This document shows, piece after piece, positions 1 to 10,595 of a stretch of 64,000 nucleotides of DNA. Each line of letters opens with the position of its first letter. The first letter of the stretch is position 1. The stretch lies in the NCBI RefSeq assembly GCF_933775445.1, contig NC_065878.1, positions 12,163,395 through 12,227,394 on the forward strand, written 5' to 3'. Below the pieces are notes generated by a model. That model had not been told where the DNA came from and searched no databases. It saw nothing but the letters and a program-made list of their open reading frames with translations. Position numbers and translations under genes: made by a program. This DNA is from Argentina anserina (taxonomy: Eukaryota > Streptophyta > Magnoliopsida > Rosales > Rosaceae).

Positions 1-2
1 CA

Positions 3-897
3 TCTCCTTCTGTTAGGACCGCACTTGTTAGACCGATGACATCAATAAGGTGTTTCGTTTGCAACGAAACAGGGCACTATGTCACAACTTATCCGAAATC
101 AAAGAGAACAGACTATTATAAGTGTGGGCAAGTGGGACATTTGGCGAAAGACTGTAACTGAGCTCCGTAGGGTAGACAGGAACATTAGCAGAGACAGTTA
201 CCAGCAAGCCAAGCTAGAGTGTTCGCAGTAGGTCAGCGAGACACATGAGTGGAATATACCTTATCTATTTTTGACTACCTTGCTAGAGTATTGTTTGATA
301 CAGGAGCATCACATTCATTTACTGCTAGTTCGGTAGTGGAGATATTATGATTGATTCCTACACCTCTTGGAAACTCTTTATGTGTCACTTCACCTCTTGG
401 AGTGTCCCTCAAACTAGAGACAATCTGCAAGGCTTGTCCTATTGTGATTAGAGGTAGAGAATTCTCTGCTTCTTTGTTAGTGATTCTGGACCACACCTAT
501 GATGTGAACCTAGGAATTGATTGGTTGAGGCCGCAGCACGCAATGATTGATTGCTTTGACATGGTGGTGTTTTTCCATAGGTCCGGAGAACCAGTGTTTC
601 GTTATTGCTGCCTCAAGTCAGATAATGCCATGAGAACAAGAGTTTTAGCACATATGGAATCTGTAGATGAGAAAGTGACTATTGCAGACATTGTGGTAGT
701 ATCTGAGTATAGTGAAGTGTTCCAAGAGATACCGGGGTTACCTCCTCGAAGACTTGTAGATTTCTGCATAGATTTGGTACCCGGTACTGCACCTGTGTCA
801 AAGGCGCCCTATAGACTGGGACAAAACGAACTTAAAGAGTTGAAGGTGCAGATAGATGAACTATTAGACTAAGGGTTCATTAGACCTAGAGTCTCAC
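3..897 (+). pseudogene. TE-A gag (zinc knuckles), protease and linker, decayed
   Basis: Frame 3 reads through two CCHC-like knuckles (about 51-95 and 111-155), then the protease motif DTGAS near 298-312, and continues to the start of the RT. The first knuckle has its last Cys replaced by Tyr, and the second has its first Cys replaced by Tyr, so neither can bind zinc normally. In-frame stops occur around 156, 165, 177, 246 and 348, and again at 870-872 where the intact relative TE-C has Gln. The stretch 351-872 is open and closely matches the same part of TE-C (23100-23640, other strand). It is interrupted at 898 by TE-B just before the RT core. Confidence 0.85.
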
Positions 898-3800
898 TGT
901 AATAACCCGAATTTTTAGAAACTAAATGTCGAGTATTTTCAAAGTGTTAAACTTGTGAAATTAATTCAAGATGACAATTGGAGGTTTGCGACATTTCGAA
1001 ACGAAAACGGAAACGTTCTCGGATCGTTTAATTAGAAAACATAACGTTACCACAACGTATAGATCGACTTTTATTCCGTCGCTCGGTTATGAAAACTTCC
1101 TTCTCGAAAGTCGTAGAGCTCATCGATACGAGTTCGTGAGTATGTGACGCGTTCGAATCGAACGTCGTACGTAAAAGTTATTAACGACGGAAGTTAGTTT
1201 CCGATTTTAGAGGGGGGTATAAAAGGAAACATTTCTGAAGTAGGGTTTCCATTTTCGGAAACCCACTTCTTCCCCTCACCCCGCGCCTCCCTCTCGTCTC
1301 TCTCTCCTTTCCCTCGAACTCTCTCCCTCCGAACCTCCTCAACACCGGCGATCTCGACTTTCAGGCTGCCGTGGTCTTCACCACCTAGCCCAAGAGCACC
1401 GCACGGCTCTCCTCTACGAACCCCAAGGTCGTCGCAACACCTCGTGACGTCGTGAGCCTCCGCACTCCAACCCGAGGCTGCAAGCTCCATCGCCACCATC
1501 AAGAGCACCACTTTGGCGACGCCAAGGCACGAAGGAGAGCATCACAACACCGATCGTCGCCCTTGGAGCTTCTGCCATCGATTTAGGGACAAAACCCCAC
1601 GATTCAAGCCCTCCCCGAGGAATCGAAGAACTGTCGGCGATCCAAGCTCTTTCGGAGCCAAATTGGAGTTCTTGGCTTCGATTAAGGTATGATTTGTTGT
1701 ATTTGATGGGTTGGTTGTGATTGTTGATGAATTGTGGATTGATTGGAGCAGATCGGAGGTGTAGGAAGAGGAGGGGTTACCGCCGCCTAGAGGCGGCGCG
1801 TGGGAGTGCGTGGGTTAGCGTAGGAGGGGTCTGAAGTTGTAGGAAGGAAGAGGAGGAGGAGGAGAAGAGATTGGACCCGGCGGTGGCGTGATGCTCGCCG
1901 TGGTTGGTGTCGGCGCGTGTGCCCCACGCGCTGCCCAAGTGAGTGGCGCATGCACCCCACGCGCCGCCACGTGCGGCGGTGTGAACAGTGTTTCCGAAAG
2001 GGTATTTTTGTAATTTATTAGGTACGGTAAATGTAAATGTAAATTTTATTTACGTACAGTAATTGTAACTGTAAATTACTTTTAGTAAAGGTAAAAAGTA
2101 ATTTTGGAAGGGTAATTCGGTAATTATTATTTACTGAGACAGTACGTACATTTGAATAGTATGTATACGTACAGAAATACGTAAACAGTATGTACTCGTA
2201 CAGAGATACGTATTAGATGCGTATTTGTACATTATTACATAAATAGTAACTATGAATAGTAACAGTAAATAGTAACACTGAACAGTAACGGTGAACATTA
2301 ACAGTGAACAGTAAATTCGTAAAAACCGAAAATTGCTGAACAGTAACTGAATATTACTGTTTCGGCATTTAAAGGTTTACGAAACGTTTCTAAATTCTTT
2401 TCTTATCTTTTCAAGGTGATCGATAAATCAAGGAAAGGAATTATCTTCGGAAATTGTGGAATTACGCTCGAGTCGATAAGGTGAGTAAAATCTCACTTAT
2501 TTACGAATCTACCCTTGCGGTGATTCAAGATTTTGCAAGAGTTTTTAATATTGAATTACGACATGTATACAATATAGTGGATTACATATATATTGTATAA
2601 ATGGTAATAAGTACATATATATATAGTTTGCTATATTATATACTGTTATGAATTCATTGGAATTGGTCATTTCGAATGACGAGAATTAAATATTGAGCAT
2701 GTGATTTGATTTTTGTACAATATGAGGTGTGATTATTGTACGTGGTTTTAACATGAGTTTGTTAAAATGTTTTGTCTTCGGACGTGTTTATGAAATATGA
2801 CATGTATATGATATAATGGATTATATATATATTGTATAAATGGTAAATATGTACATATATATATAGTTTGCTATATAATATACTGTTATGATTTTATCGT
2901 GATTATGTCATTTTGATGACGAGATTTATATATCGAGCATGTGATTTTGATTTATACAATATGATGTGAGATTATTGTACGTGATTTTAACATGGAGATT
3001 GTTAAAATATTGATTTGTCTTCGAACTTGATTTTTGTACAATATGATGTGAGATTATTGTACGTGATTTTAACATGGAGATTGTTAAAATGTGATTTGTC
3101 TTCGGACCAGATGTTTGGTACAATATGATGTGAGATTATTGTACGTGTTTGGCAAGTCGGAACCTAGCCTTTGGCCGGGCGAAAGTTACGATACAGTTAG
3201 AGCTCTAGTCTGTCTGCCGTAGTACTGCATGTGAGGTAACAGGTGGTTATCTGCTCATGGGTACTCAGATTGTTTTGGATGTTGGGTAGCGGGTGGCTAT
3301 CCAATATCGGCGGTGTATTACGAGAGGGGTAACAGATGTGTACCAGCGTTCTTGGTACCCGTAATATAAATGCATTTGGGTAACCAGAAGGGTTACTTAA
3401 TTTCTCATGAGCGTTTTATTTCATATTTCTTTGGGACGACCAGATGGGCCGTCCATTGACTCATGAGTGCATTTATATTTGTTTGATTTCTGGATTTTCG
3501 TATATATTGATATGCGAATTATATTTTCATTTTACTCATACGAGCTATAAAGCTTACCGGGTTTGTGTTTACAATCCCGGTGCACCAATTCGATGGTGTA
3601 GTGGATAACTCCGCAAGTGTGGTTTAGCGGGAATTGACGGACCGCTCAGAGGACTTGAAGTTATTTACCTCCAGCTTGTGTGGGGATTTTGTGTGACTAT
3701 CTTGTGAGGTTGTTGTGAGGATTATTCATTTCCATTTATTATAATGTTGAATTATAATTTGGTTTGTAATAATCGATTTGACTGAGTTGTATTTTGAACT

Positions 3801-3911
3801 CAGAGATGTTCCGCTGTGGCATTTAAATGATTTCGATTTCATTGAAATTGTTTAGTGTTTAACGACTTTGAAATTTTGAGTTTTTAAGCTCGAAATGTTA
3901 GGGTTGTTACA
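898..3911 (+). repeat. TE-B 5' LTR (3014 bp)
   Basis: Starts TGTAATAACCC and ends TTGTTACA. In the first ~220 bp I count about nine differences from the 3' copy at 7584, so identity there is roughly 96%. A TATA box lies at 1218-1225, followed by a C/T-rich leader. A GC-rich part (about 1780-1985) repeats GGCGCGTG/CACGCGCC-type inverted motifs. The distal half is AT-rich with many TATATA runs and repeated short blocks (2760-3130). The 5' copy carries a short segment near 1772-1795 that the 3' copy lacks. Confidence 0.92.
1218..1225 (+). promoter_or_regulatory. TATA box of TE-B 5' LTR
   Basis: TATAAAAG lies about 320 bp into the LTR and is conserved at the same place in the 3' copy (7904-7911), in the TE-A LTR (13663-13670, TATAAAAA) and, as TATAAATAG, in both TE-C LTRs. 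This is the likely RNA polymerase II promoter of the family. Confidence 0.65.
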
Positions 3912-3913
3912 GT

Positions 3914-3926
3914 TGGTATCAGAGCC
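3914..3926 (+). other. TE-B primer binding site (initiator tRNA-Met type)
   Basis: TGGTATCAGAGCC lies 2 bp downstream of the 5' LTR end. It matches the complement of the 3' end of plant initiator tRNA-Met, the usual primer of this group. The same site is present in TE-C at 25078-25090. Confidence 0.85.
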
Positions 3927-4189
3927 TAGTTGTGTATTTGGCGATTATCAATATCATCCGGGAGCGATGATCCGACTGCAGGCGGGCACTCATCACATGC
4001 TCCTCGGTATTGATATGTCGTCGGGTACGCGAGAGTGTTAGGAGCCATACCTTATGGTTTGGTCCTGTAGAGAGTATTGTGACGATACTCCGATGTTTCA
4101 CTTTCTTCTGAAATTTCATGATTGATATTGGTTGGATCTATTTTGTCGAATTCGAGACTTCACATGTATGACTGAGTGTTAATTGTTGA

Positions 4190-5210
4190 ATGGTGATGAA
4201 TTTGGAAAAAAGGCCTGAACAGGGCCGAGGACAGACGAGAGGTCGCGGCCGAGGTAGGGTTACAGGCCGAGTCCGCAATGTGGAGAACCTTTACGAGGAG
4301 GCTGCTCCACGGACAGAACAGGTTGACCCTGCTGCTGTCGTTAGAGACGACGATAGTCGTGTGTTAAGTTGATCAAGGACTTAAATCGTTTGTCAACGTC
4401 ATATTTCATAGAGGCCTGGATCATATGGTAGTGGACCACTGGATCGAGGGCATCATAATCTACTTTGAGATGATTGAGTACCCTGAGAAAGAGAAGAAGA
4501 TGATATCGACACTTATTAGTGATAGTTTGGTAGAGGAGATGGTAGGATTGACTCCTACATCTATGAGAAACTCTTTATGTGTCACTTCGCATTTGGAGTG
4601 TTCCTCGAATTGGAGACAATGAAAGGCTTGTCCTATTGTGATTGGAAGTGGAGAGTTCTCTGCTTATTTGATCGTGATTCCGGATCACACCTATGATGTG
4701 ATCTGAGGAATTGATTGGTTGAGGCCGCAGTACGCGGTGATTGATTGTGTTGACATGATGAGTTCTTTCATAGACCCAGGAAACCAGAGTTTCGTATCTG
4801 TGCCTCGAGTCGGATAATGCCATAATAGCTAGAGTCTTGGCAAATGTGGAGTCTGTGGATCTGGAAGTAGCTATCACAGACATTGTTTTACTATTCGAGT
4901 ATAGTGAGGTGTTTCAGGAGATACTGAGTTTACCTTCTTCGAGAGTTGTTGATTTTTTTATTGATGATGTGCCTGGTATAGCATCTGTATCAAAGGCGCC
5001 TTATGGGATTGGGAAAGAACGAGTTTAAAGAATTGAAAGAGCTGATAGATGACATATTAGACCTAGGGTTCATCAAACCTAGTGTCTCACCTTGAGTTAT
5101 GCCGGTGTTATTCGTGAATAAGAAAGAAGTCTCATGCGGTTGAGTGTGAATTATAGGGGAATGATTAAGGTGACCATCAAGACTATGTATCATTTACCTA
5201 GGATTGATGA
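4190..5210 (+). pseudogene. TE-B remnants of gag N-terminus, protease and RT start
   Basis: 4190-4372 encodes an Arg/Gly-rich start followed by [14 protein letters not shown], matching the gag N-terminus of TE-C. After a stop it continues with the LDHMV-DHWIEG block to about 4513. The sequence then jumps to the middle of protease (LCVTS near 4576, DHTYDV near 4687), so gag capsid, zinc knuckles and the catalytic Asp of protease are missing. A linker and RT N-terminal segment (SKAPYGIG, VTIKTMYHLPRIDD) follow to about 5210 with frameshifts. Nothing resembling the RT active site, RNase H or integrase follows. Confidence 0.8.
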
Positions 5211-7567
5211 TGTGTGTGTTACGTCCTTAAGGTGGTGATACAATTATTAAACTGAGATTCACATTACGTCGTTGGTTCGTTCCAACTCGTGTTGTTTCAG
5301 ACATTGACAATTGAAGTTACACATTGTTCTTGGCTGAGCAAGAAATCTAATGTGTTAGAGAAATTTCATTTTGACGTCACGAATTAATTATTTTGCTAGA
5401 TGAGCATTTAATTGAGAACGCTGATCTTTCAGGATTTAATCATTTTGGTGTTGGGGATTGGAATTTCACAATACCACAGGTCCAAATGAGACGTTATGGC
5501 GGCGAAGTAACTTTATGGAAGGTAAGGAACGAGATGACCTTAGCTTAGTAGTGTTTTAACGAATTTTTCGTGACAATCACCTTCCAACTAGTAAAGAAAT
5601 GGTTGAGGACCAAAATTTGCTTTTCAAGTGCAAGTGGTGTTAGCGTTGGTGACTTAGAGGCTATTTTCCCTCTATGCATTAGATTGAATATTGTTGGATA
5701 AAGTGGTGTTGACTGAAGTGTTCAACAAGGGATAAATTTTACGATAAAAGGGTAATCAAGTATATTGTTGCTTACAGAGAAGTTATTTTGGCCGAATGCG
5801 TTGGCCATGAGGGTTCTTATTGAAAGTAAAGAAACAACTGTTTAGAGTGGTGGTGTAGCAATCATTTTGGGGTTAGTTTTGAGGAGATGGTGGACTTATT
5901 ATCGGGTTATGTTGAAGAAATTACTAAACTTATTAGTACTACAACGGTGGGGGAAACCAATATTTTAGATGATGCACTAGGGCATTTGTGTGGGACCGTA
6001 TGTCATGCATTTGAGGCATCTATGAACCAGGGGGTAAAGTATATCTCAGTTGTGGTCGTGTTGGATTTTGCGCTGTAAAGTTCACCTAATTTTCATGTTC
6101 CACTGTTGGGAGATAAATACCTTCTTTGTCTGAACCCCAAATTATGGCATACCACTCATGGAAGCAGGAAGCTGTAATTAATTTTCGACGGTAAGTTTTG
6201 GTGAGTGTGATGGGGTGCGTGATGCGTAACTCTTGTGGTGGCGGTAGAGGTTCTCTACTGTCTTGTGCGTATATTAGTCGATTCTCTGGTGAATTGTTTG
6301 AGAGTAATTCTTAATCCAAGGTGGTGTTCTGTGGTGGTTGTGAATTCAATGAGTTAAGATTTCTTTATCGTGTTACCGATACAAATATGGTACTTGTGTG
6401 GGTATCATGCACGACAACTTTTTATGGTTATAATAAGATGATCATGAAAGGGGATTATTTTGTTGATTAGAAGGAATGGTAGGTTCGTTATTCTAACGAT
6501 GATTTGTGGCGAAGTCATGAAGGTATTGTCGTGATAAAGCACGTTTATTTGAAAACCACTATGTGTGATGTAAGTAGTAGGCATGTGTTAATCATTGATT
6601 TGACTCATGTTAGATGTTGGGTTCCACTATCGATGGTCGGGTTCCATTACAAGCATGCTCACTTGGGTGGCTTACATGTGGCTATTAATGTTAGAACATG
6701 TGACAGATTGTCTGTTTGGAAGAAGTTTGAGGTATGTGGTGTTTGAAAACTCTAATGGTCCAAGAGACTTGGAAATGTTGGTTTCTAAGACTTGAAAGCG
6801 ACACAGTGTAAAGAGAGATTATATAGTGTCGATGTGGTAGACCACTCAACCTCGAAATCTCGTTCTTAATAGCGTAGTGAGATCTGTCAGAGAAGAGAAG
6901 TCACCTGTAAGATTCGTTGAACAAGTTGGTGACATTCAAGACGACGATGTCTAGCATGTCTCCTAATGCCCTACCGTGCAATATGTACATTTGAACTTAT
7001 CCTGCCCTTAAGAGAAGACTATTAGATGGCGCCGTGTGACCATCTAGTTGAAGGGCGCACCTATAGTGGGGTGGTGAGAGTGGACAAGAAGAGAAGTTGA
7101 CATCGAGGGTACGCTGGACTCTGCGGGAGCAAGGTCATCTATCAGGTTTAGGTACATATGGTATGCTATGTGCCTACGCTAAGGTTGTACATATGCACTC
7201 AATGTGTGTTATATAAGTAAATGCAGTTATGACCTATTGGAATTTGGTTGAATAGTGAAGTTCGTTCTAAATTCGCCTTATACCTTAAAGGTCTTGTGTT
7301 GCAGAACATCTTGTTTTTGCATTTGATTAGGGATGTTCGAGTCGTGGTTTTTCCTGGATGGGTGTTATCATGCTCATTGTTAGAATTCTTTGCAGACACA
7401 ATGAAGTTATATGACACCATAATAGAAGAAAAGTGAGCTGTGATCGCCTCGTGGAGGCATCATAGAGAGGAAAATTATTGGGGAAGGAATTGTGGAGTCA
7501 CCATGTTGAGGGCTGGGTACCCTTAGTTGTTGTTGAGTATGGTGTATGAATTTCGGGACGAAATTCC
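5211..7567 (+). other. TE-B unidentified internal segment (about 2.36 kb)
   Basis: No gypsy domain, no long open frame (longest about 80 codons, 6504-6746) and no motif that I recognise on either strand. It lies exactly where RT, RNase H and integrase would be. The last ~30 bp before the purine tract (TTTCGGGACGAAATTCC around 7552-7568) again match the family's usual 3' end. It could be diverged pol, filler, or captured host sequence; I cannot decide by eye. Confidence 0.5.
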
Positions 7568-7583
7568 TTTAAGGGCGGTAGAA
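7568..7583 (+). other. TE-B polypurine tract
   Basis: TTTAAGGGCGGTAGAA lies immediately before the 3' LTR. The equivalent tract in TE-A (13328-13343) and TE-C (minus strand, 20354-20369) is TTTAAGGGGGGTAGAT; TE-B has a C interrupting the G run. Confidence 0.7.
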
Positions 7584-10500
7584 TGTAATAACCCGAATTT
7601 TTAGAAACTAAATGTCGAGTATTTTCAAAGTGTTAAACTTGTGAAATTAATTCAAGATGACAATTCGAGGTTTGCGACATTTCGAAACGAAAACGGAAAC
7701 GTTCTCGGATCGTTTAATTAGAAAACGTAACGTTACCGCAACGTATAGATTGACTTTTATTCCATCACTCGGTTGTGAAAACTTCCTTCACGAAAGTTGT
7801 AGAGCTCATCGATACGAGTTCGTGAGTATGTGACGCGTTCGAATCGGACGTCGTACGTAAAAGTTATTAACGATGGAAGTTAGTTTCCGATTTTAGAGGG
7901 GGGTATAAAAGGAAACATTTCTGAAGTAGGGTTTCCATTTTCGGAAACCCACTTCTTCCCCTCACCCCGCGCCTCCCTCTCGTCTCTCTCTCCTTTCCCT
8001 CGAACTCTCTCCCTCCGAACCTCCTCAACACCGGCGATCTCGACTTTCAGGCTGCCGTGGTCTTCACCGCCTAGCCCAAGAGCACCGCACGGCTCTCCTC
8101 TACGAACCCCAAGGTCGTCGCAGCACCTCGTGACGTCGTGAGCCTCCACACTCCAACCCGAGGCTGCAAGCTCTATCGCCACCATCAAGAGCACCACTTT
8201 GGCGACGCGAGGGCACGAAGGAGAGCATCACAACGCGGATCGTCGCCCTTGGAGCTTCTGCCATCGATTTAGGGACAAAACCCCACGATTCAAGCCCTCC
8301 CCGAGGAATCGAAAAACTGTCGGCGATCCAAGCTCTTTCGGAGCCAAATTGGAGTTCTTGGCTTCGATTAAGGTATGATTTGTTGTATTTGATGGGTTGG
8401 TTGTGATTGTTGATGAATTGTGGATTGATTGGAGCAGATCGGAGGTGTAGGAAGAGGCGGCGCGTGGGAGTGCGTGGGTTAGCGTAGGAGGGGTCTGAAG
8501 TTATAGGAAGGAAGAGGAGGAGGAGGAGAAGAGATTGGACACGGCGGTGGCGTGATGCTCGCCGTGGTTGGTGTCGGCGCGTGTGCCCCACGCGTTGCCA
8601 CAGTGAGTGGCGCGTGCACCCCACACGCCGCCACGTGCGGCGGTGTGAACAGTGTTTTCGGAAGGGTATTTTTGTAATTTATTACGTACGGTAAATGTAA
8701 ATATAAATTTTATTTACGTACAATAATTGTAAATGTAAATTACTTTTAGTAAAGGTAAAAAGTAATTTTGGAAGGGTAATTCGGTAATTATTATTTACTG
8801 AGACAGTATGTACATTTGAATAGTATGTATACGTACAAAAATACGTAAAACAGTATGTATACGTACAGAAATACGTAAACAGTATGTACTCGTACATAGA
8901 TACGTATTGGATGCGTATTTGTACATTATTACATAAATAGTAACTGTGAATAGTAACAAGGAATAGTAACAGTGAACAGTAAATTCGTAAAAACCGAAAA
9001 TTGCTGAACAGTAACCGAATATTACTGTTTCGGCATTTAAAGGTTTACGAAACGTTTCTAAATTCTTTTCTTATCTTTTCAAGGTGATCGATAAATCAAG
9101 GAAAGAAATTATCTTTGGAAATTGTTGGATTACGCTCGAGTCGATAAGGTGAGTAAAATCTCACTTATTTACGAATTTACCCTTGCGGTGATTCAAGATT
9201 TTGCAAGAGTTTTTAATATTGAATTACGACATGCATACAAAATAGTGGATTACATATATATTGTATAAATGGTAATAAGTACATATATATAGTTTGCGAT
9301 ATTATATACTGTTATGAATTCATTGGAATTGGTCATTTCGAATGACGAGAATTAAATATTGAGCATGTGATTTGATTTTTGTACAATATGAGGTGTGATT
9401 ATTGTACGTGGTTTTAACATGAGTTTGTTAAAATGTTTTGTCTTCGGACGAGTTTTTGTCTTCGGACGTGTTTATGAAATATGACATGTATATGATATAA
9501 TGGATTATATATATATTGTATAAATGGTAAATATGTACATATATATATAGTTTGCTATATAATATACGGTTATGATTTTATCGTGATTATGTCATTTTGA
9601 TGACGAGATTTATATATCGAGCATGTGATTTTGATTTGTACAATATGACGTGAGATTATTGTACGTGATTTTAACATAGAGATTGTTAAAATATTGATTT
9701 GTCTTCGGACTTGATTTTTGTACAATATGATGTGAGATTATTGTACGTGATTTTAACATGGAGATTGTTAAAATGTGATTTGTCTTCGGACCAGATGTTT
9801 GGTACAATATGATGTGAGATTAATGTACGTGTTTGGCAAGTCGGAACCTAGCCTTTGGCCGGGCGAAAGTTACGATACAGTTAGAGCTCTAGTCTGTCTA
9901 CCGTAGTACTGCATGTGAGGTAACAGGTGGTTATCTGCTCATGGGTACTCAGATTGTTTTGGATGTTGGGTAGCGGGTGGCTATCCAATATCGGCGGTGT
10001 ATTACGAGAGGGGTAACAGATGTGTACCAGCGTTCTTGGTACCCGTAATATAAATGCATTTGGGTAACCAGAAGGGTTACTTAATTTCTCATGAGCATTT
10101 TATTTCAAATTTCTTTGGGACGACCAGATGGGCCGTCTATTGACTTATGAGTGCATTTATATTTGTTTGATTTCTGGATTTTCGTATATATTGATATGCG
10201 AATTATATTTTCATTTTACTCATACGAGCTGTAAAGCTTACCGGGTTTGTGTTTACAATCCCGGTGCACCAATTCGATGGTGTAGTGGATAACTCCGCAG
10301 GTGTGGTTAAGCGGGAATTAACGGACCGCTCAGAGGACTTGAAGTTATTTACCTCCAGCTTGTGTGGGGATTTTGTGTGACTATCTTGTGAGGTTGTTGT
10401 GAGGATTATTCATTTCCATTTATTATAATGTTGAATTATAATTTGGTTTGTAATAATCGATTTGACTGAGTTGTATTTTGAACTCAGAGATGATCCGCTG

Positions 10501-10595
10501 TGGCATTTAAATGATTTCGATTTCATTGAAATTGTTTAGTGTTTAACGACTTTGAAATTTTGAGTTTTTAAGCTCGAAATTTTAGGGTCGTTACA
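7584..10595 (+). repeat. TE-B 3' LTR (3012 bp)
   Basis: Copy of 898-3911 with the same ends. Differences seen include the loss of about 25 bp in the GC-rich part near 8456 and small indels in the AT-rich half, such as an extra TCTTCGGACG block near 9440. A TATA box is at 7904-7911. It is followed directly by CTCAC and by the resumed RT of TE-A. Confidence 0.92.

Larger units (their letters stand above)
898..10595 (+). mobile_element. TE-B: LTR retrotransposon with complete LTRs and gutted interior, nested in TE-A
   Basis: Two long direct repeats (898-3911 and 7584-10595) begin TGTAATAACCC and end GTTACA. They bracket an interior of about 3.7 kb with a tRNA-iMet-type primer binding site at 3914 and a purine tract before 7584. 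The 5-bp duplication CTCAC on both sides fixes the insertion exactly. LTR sequence, primer site and gag start show it belongs to the same Tekay-like lineage as TE-A and TE-C. The interior keeps only scraps of gag, protease and the RT start, followed by about 2.3 kb I cannot identify. It cannot encode its own movement and was probably mobilised in trans, unless the decay happened after insertion. Confidence 0.93.

Noticed and set aside
1194..1511. 105-codon antisense frame repeated almost identically at 7880-8197
   Set aside because: It is the same LTR sequence read backwards in both copies; conservation follows from LTR duplication, not selection on a protein.
5887..6795. Short frames in TE-B (60-80 codons) as possible captured genes
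   Set aside because: No recognisable motif, splice pattern or codon signal; kept only as an unidentified segment.
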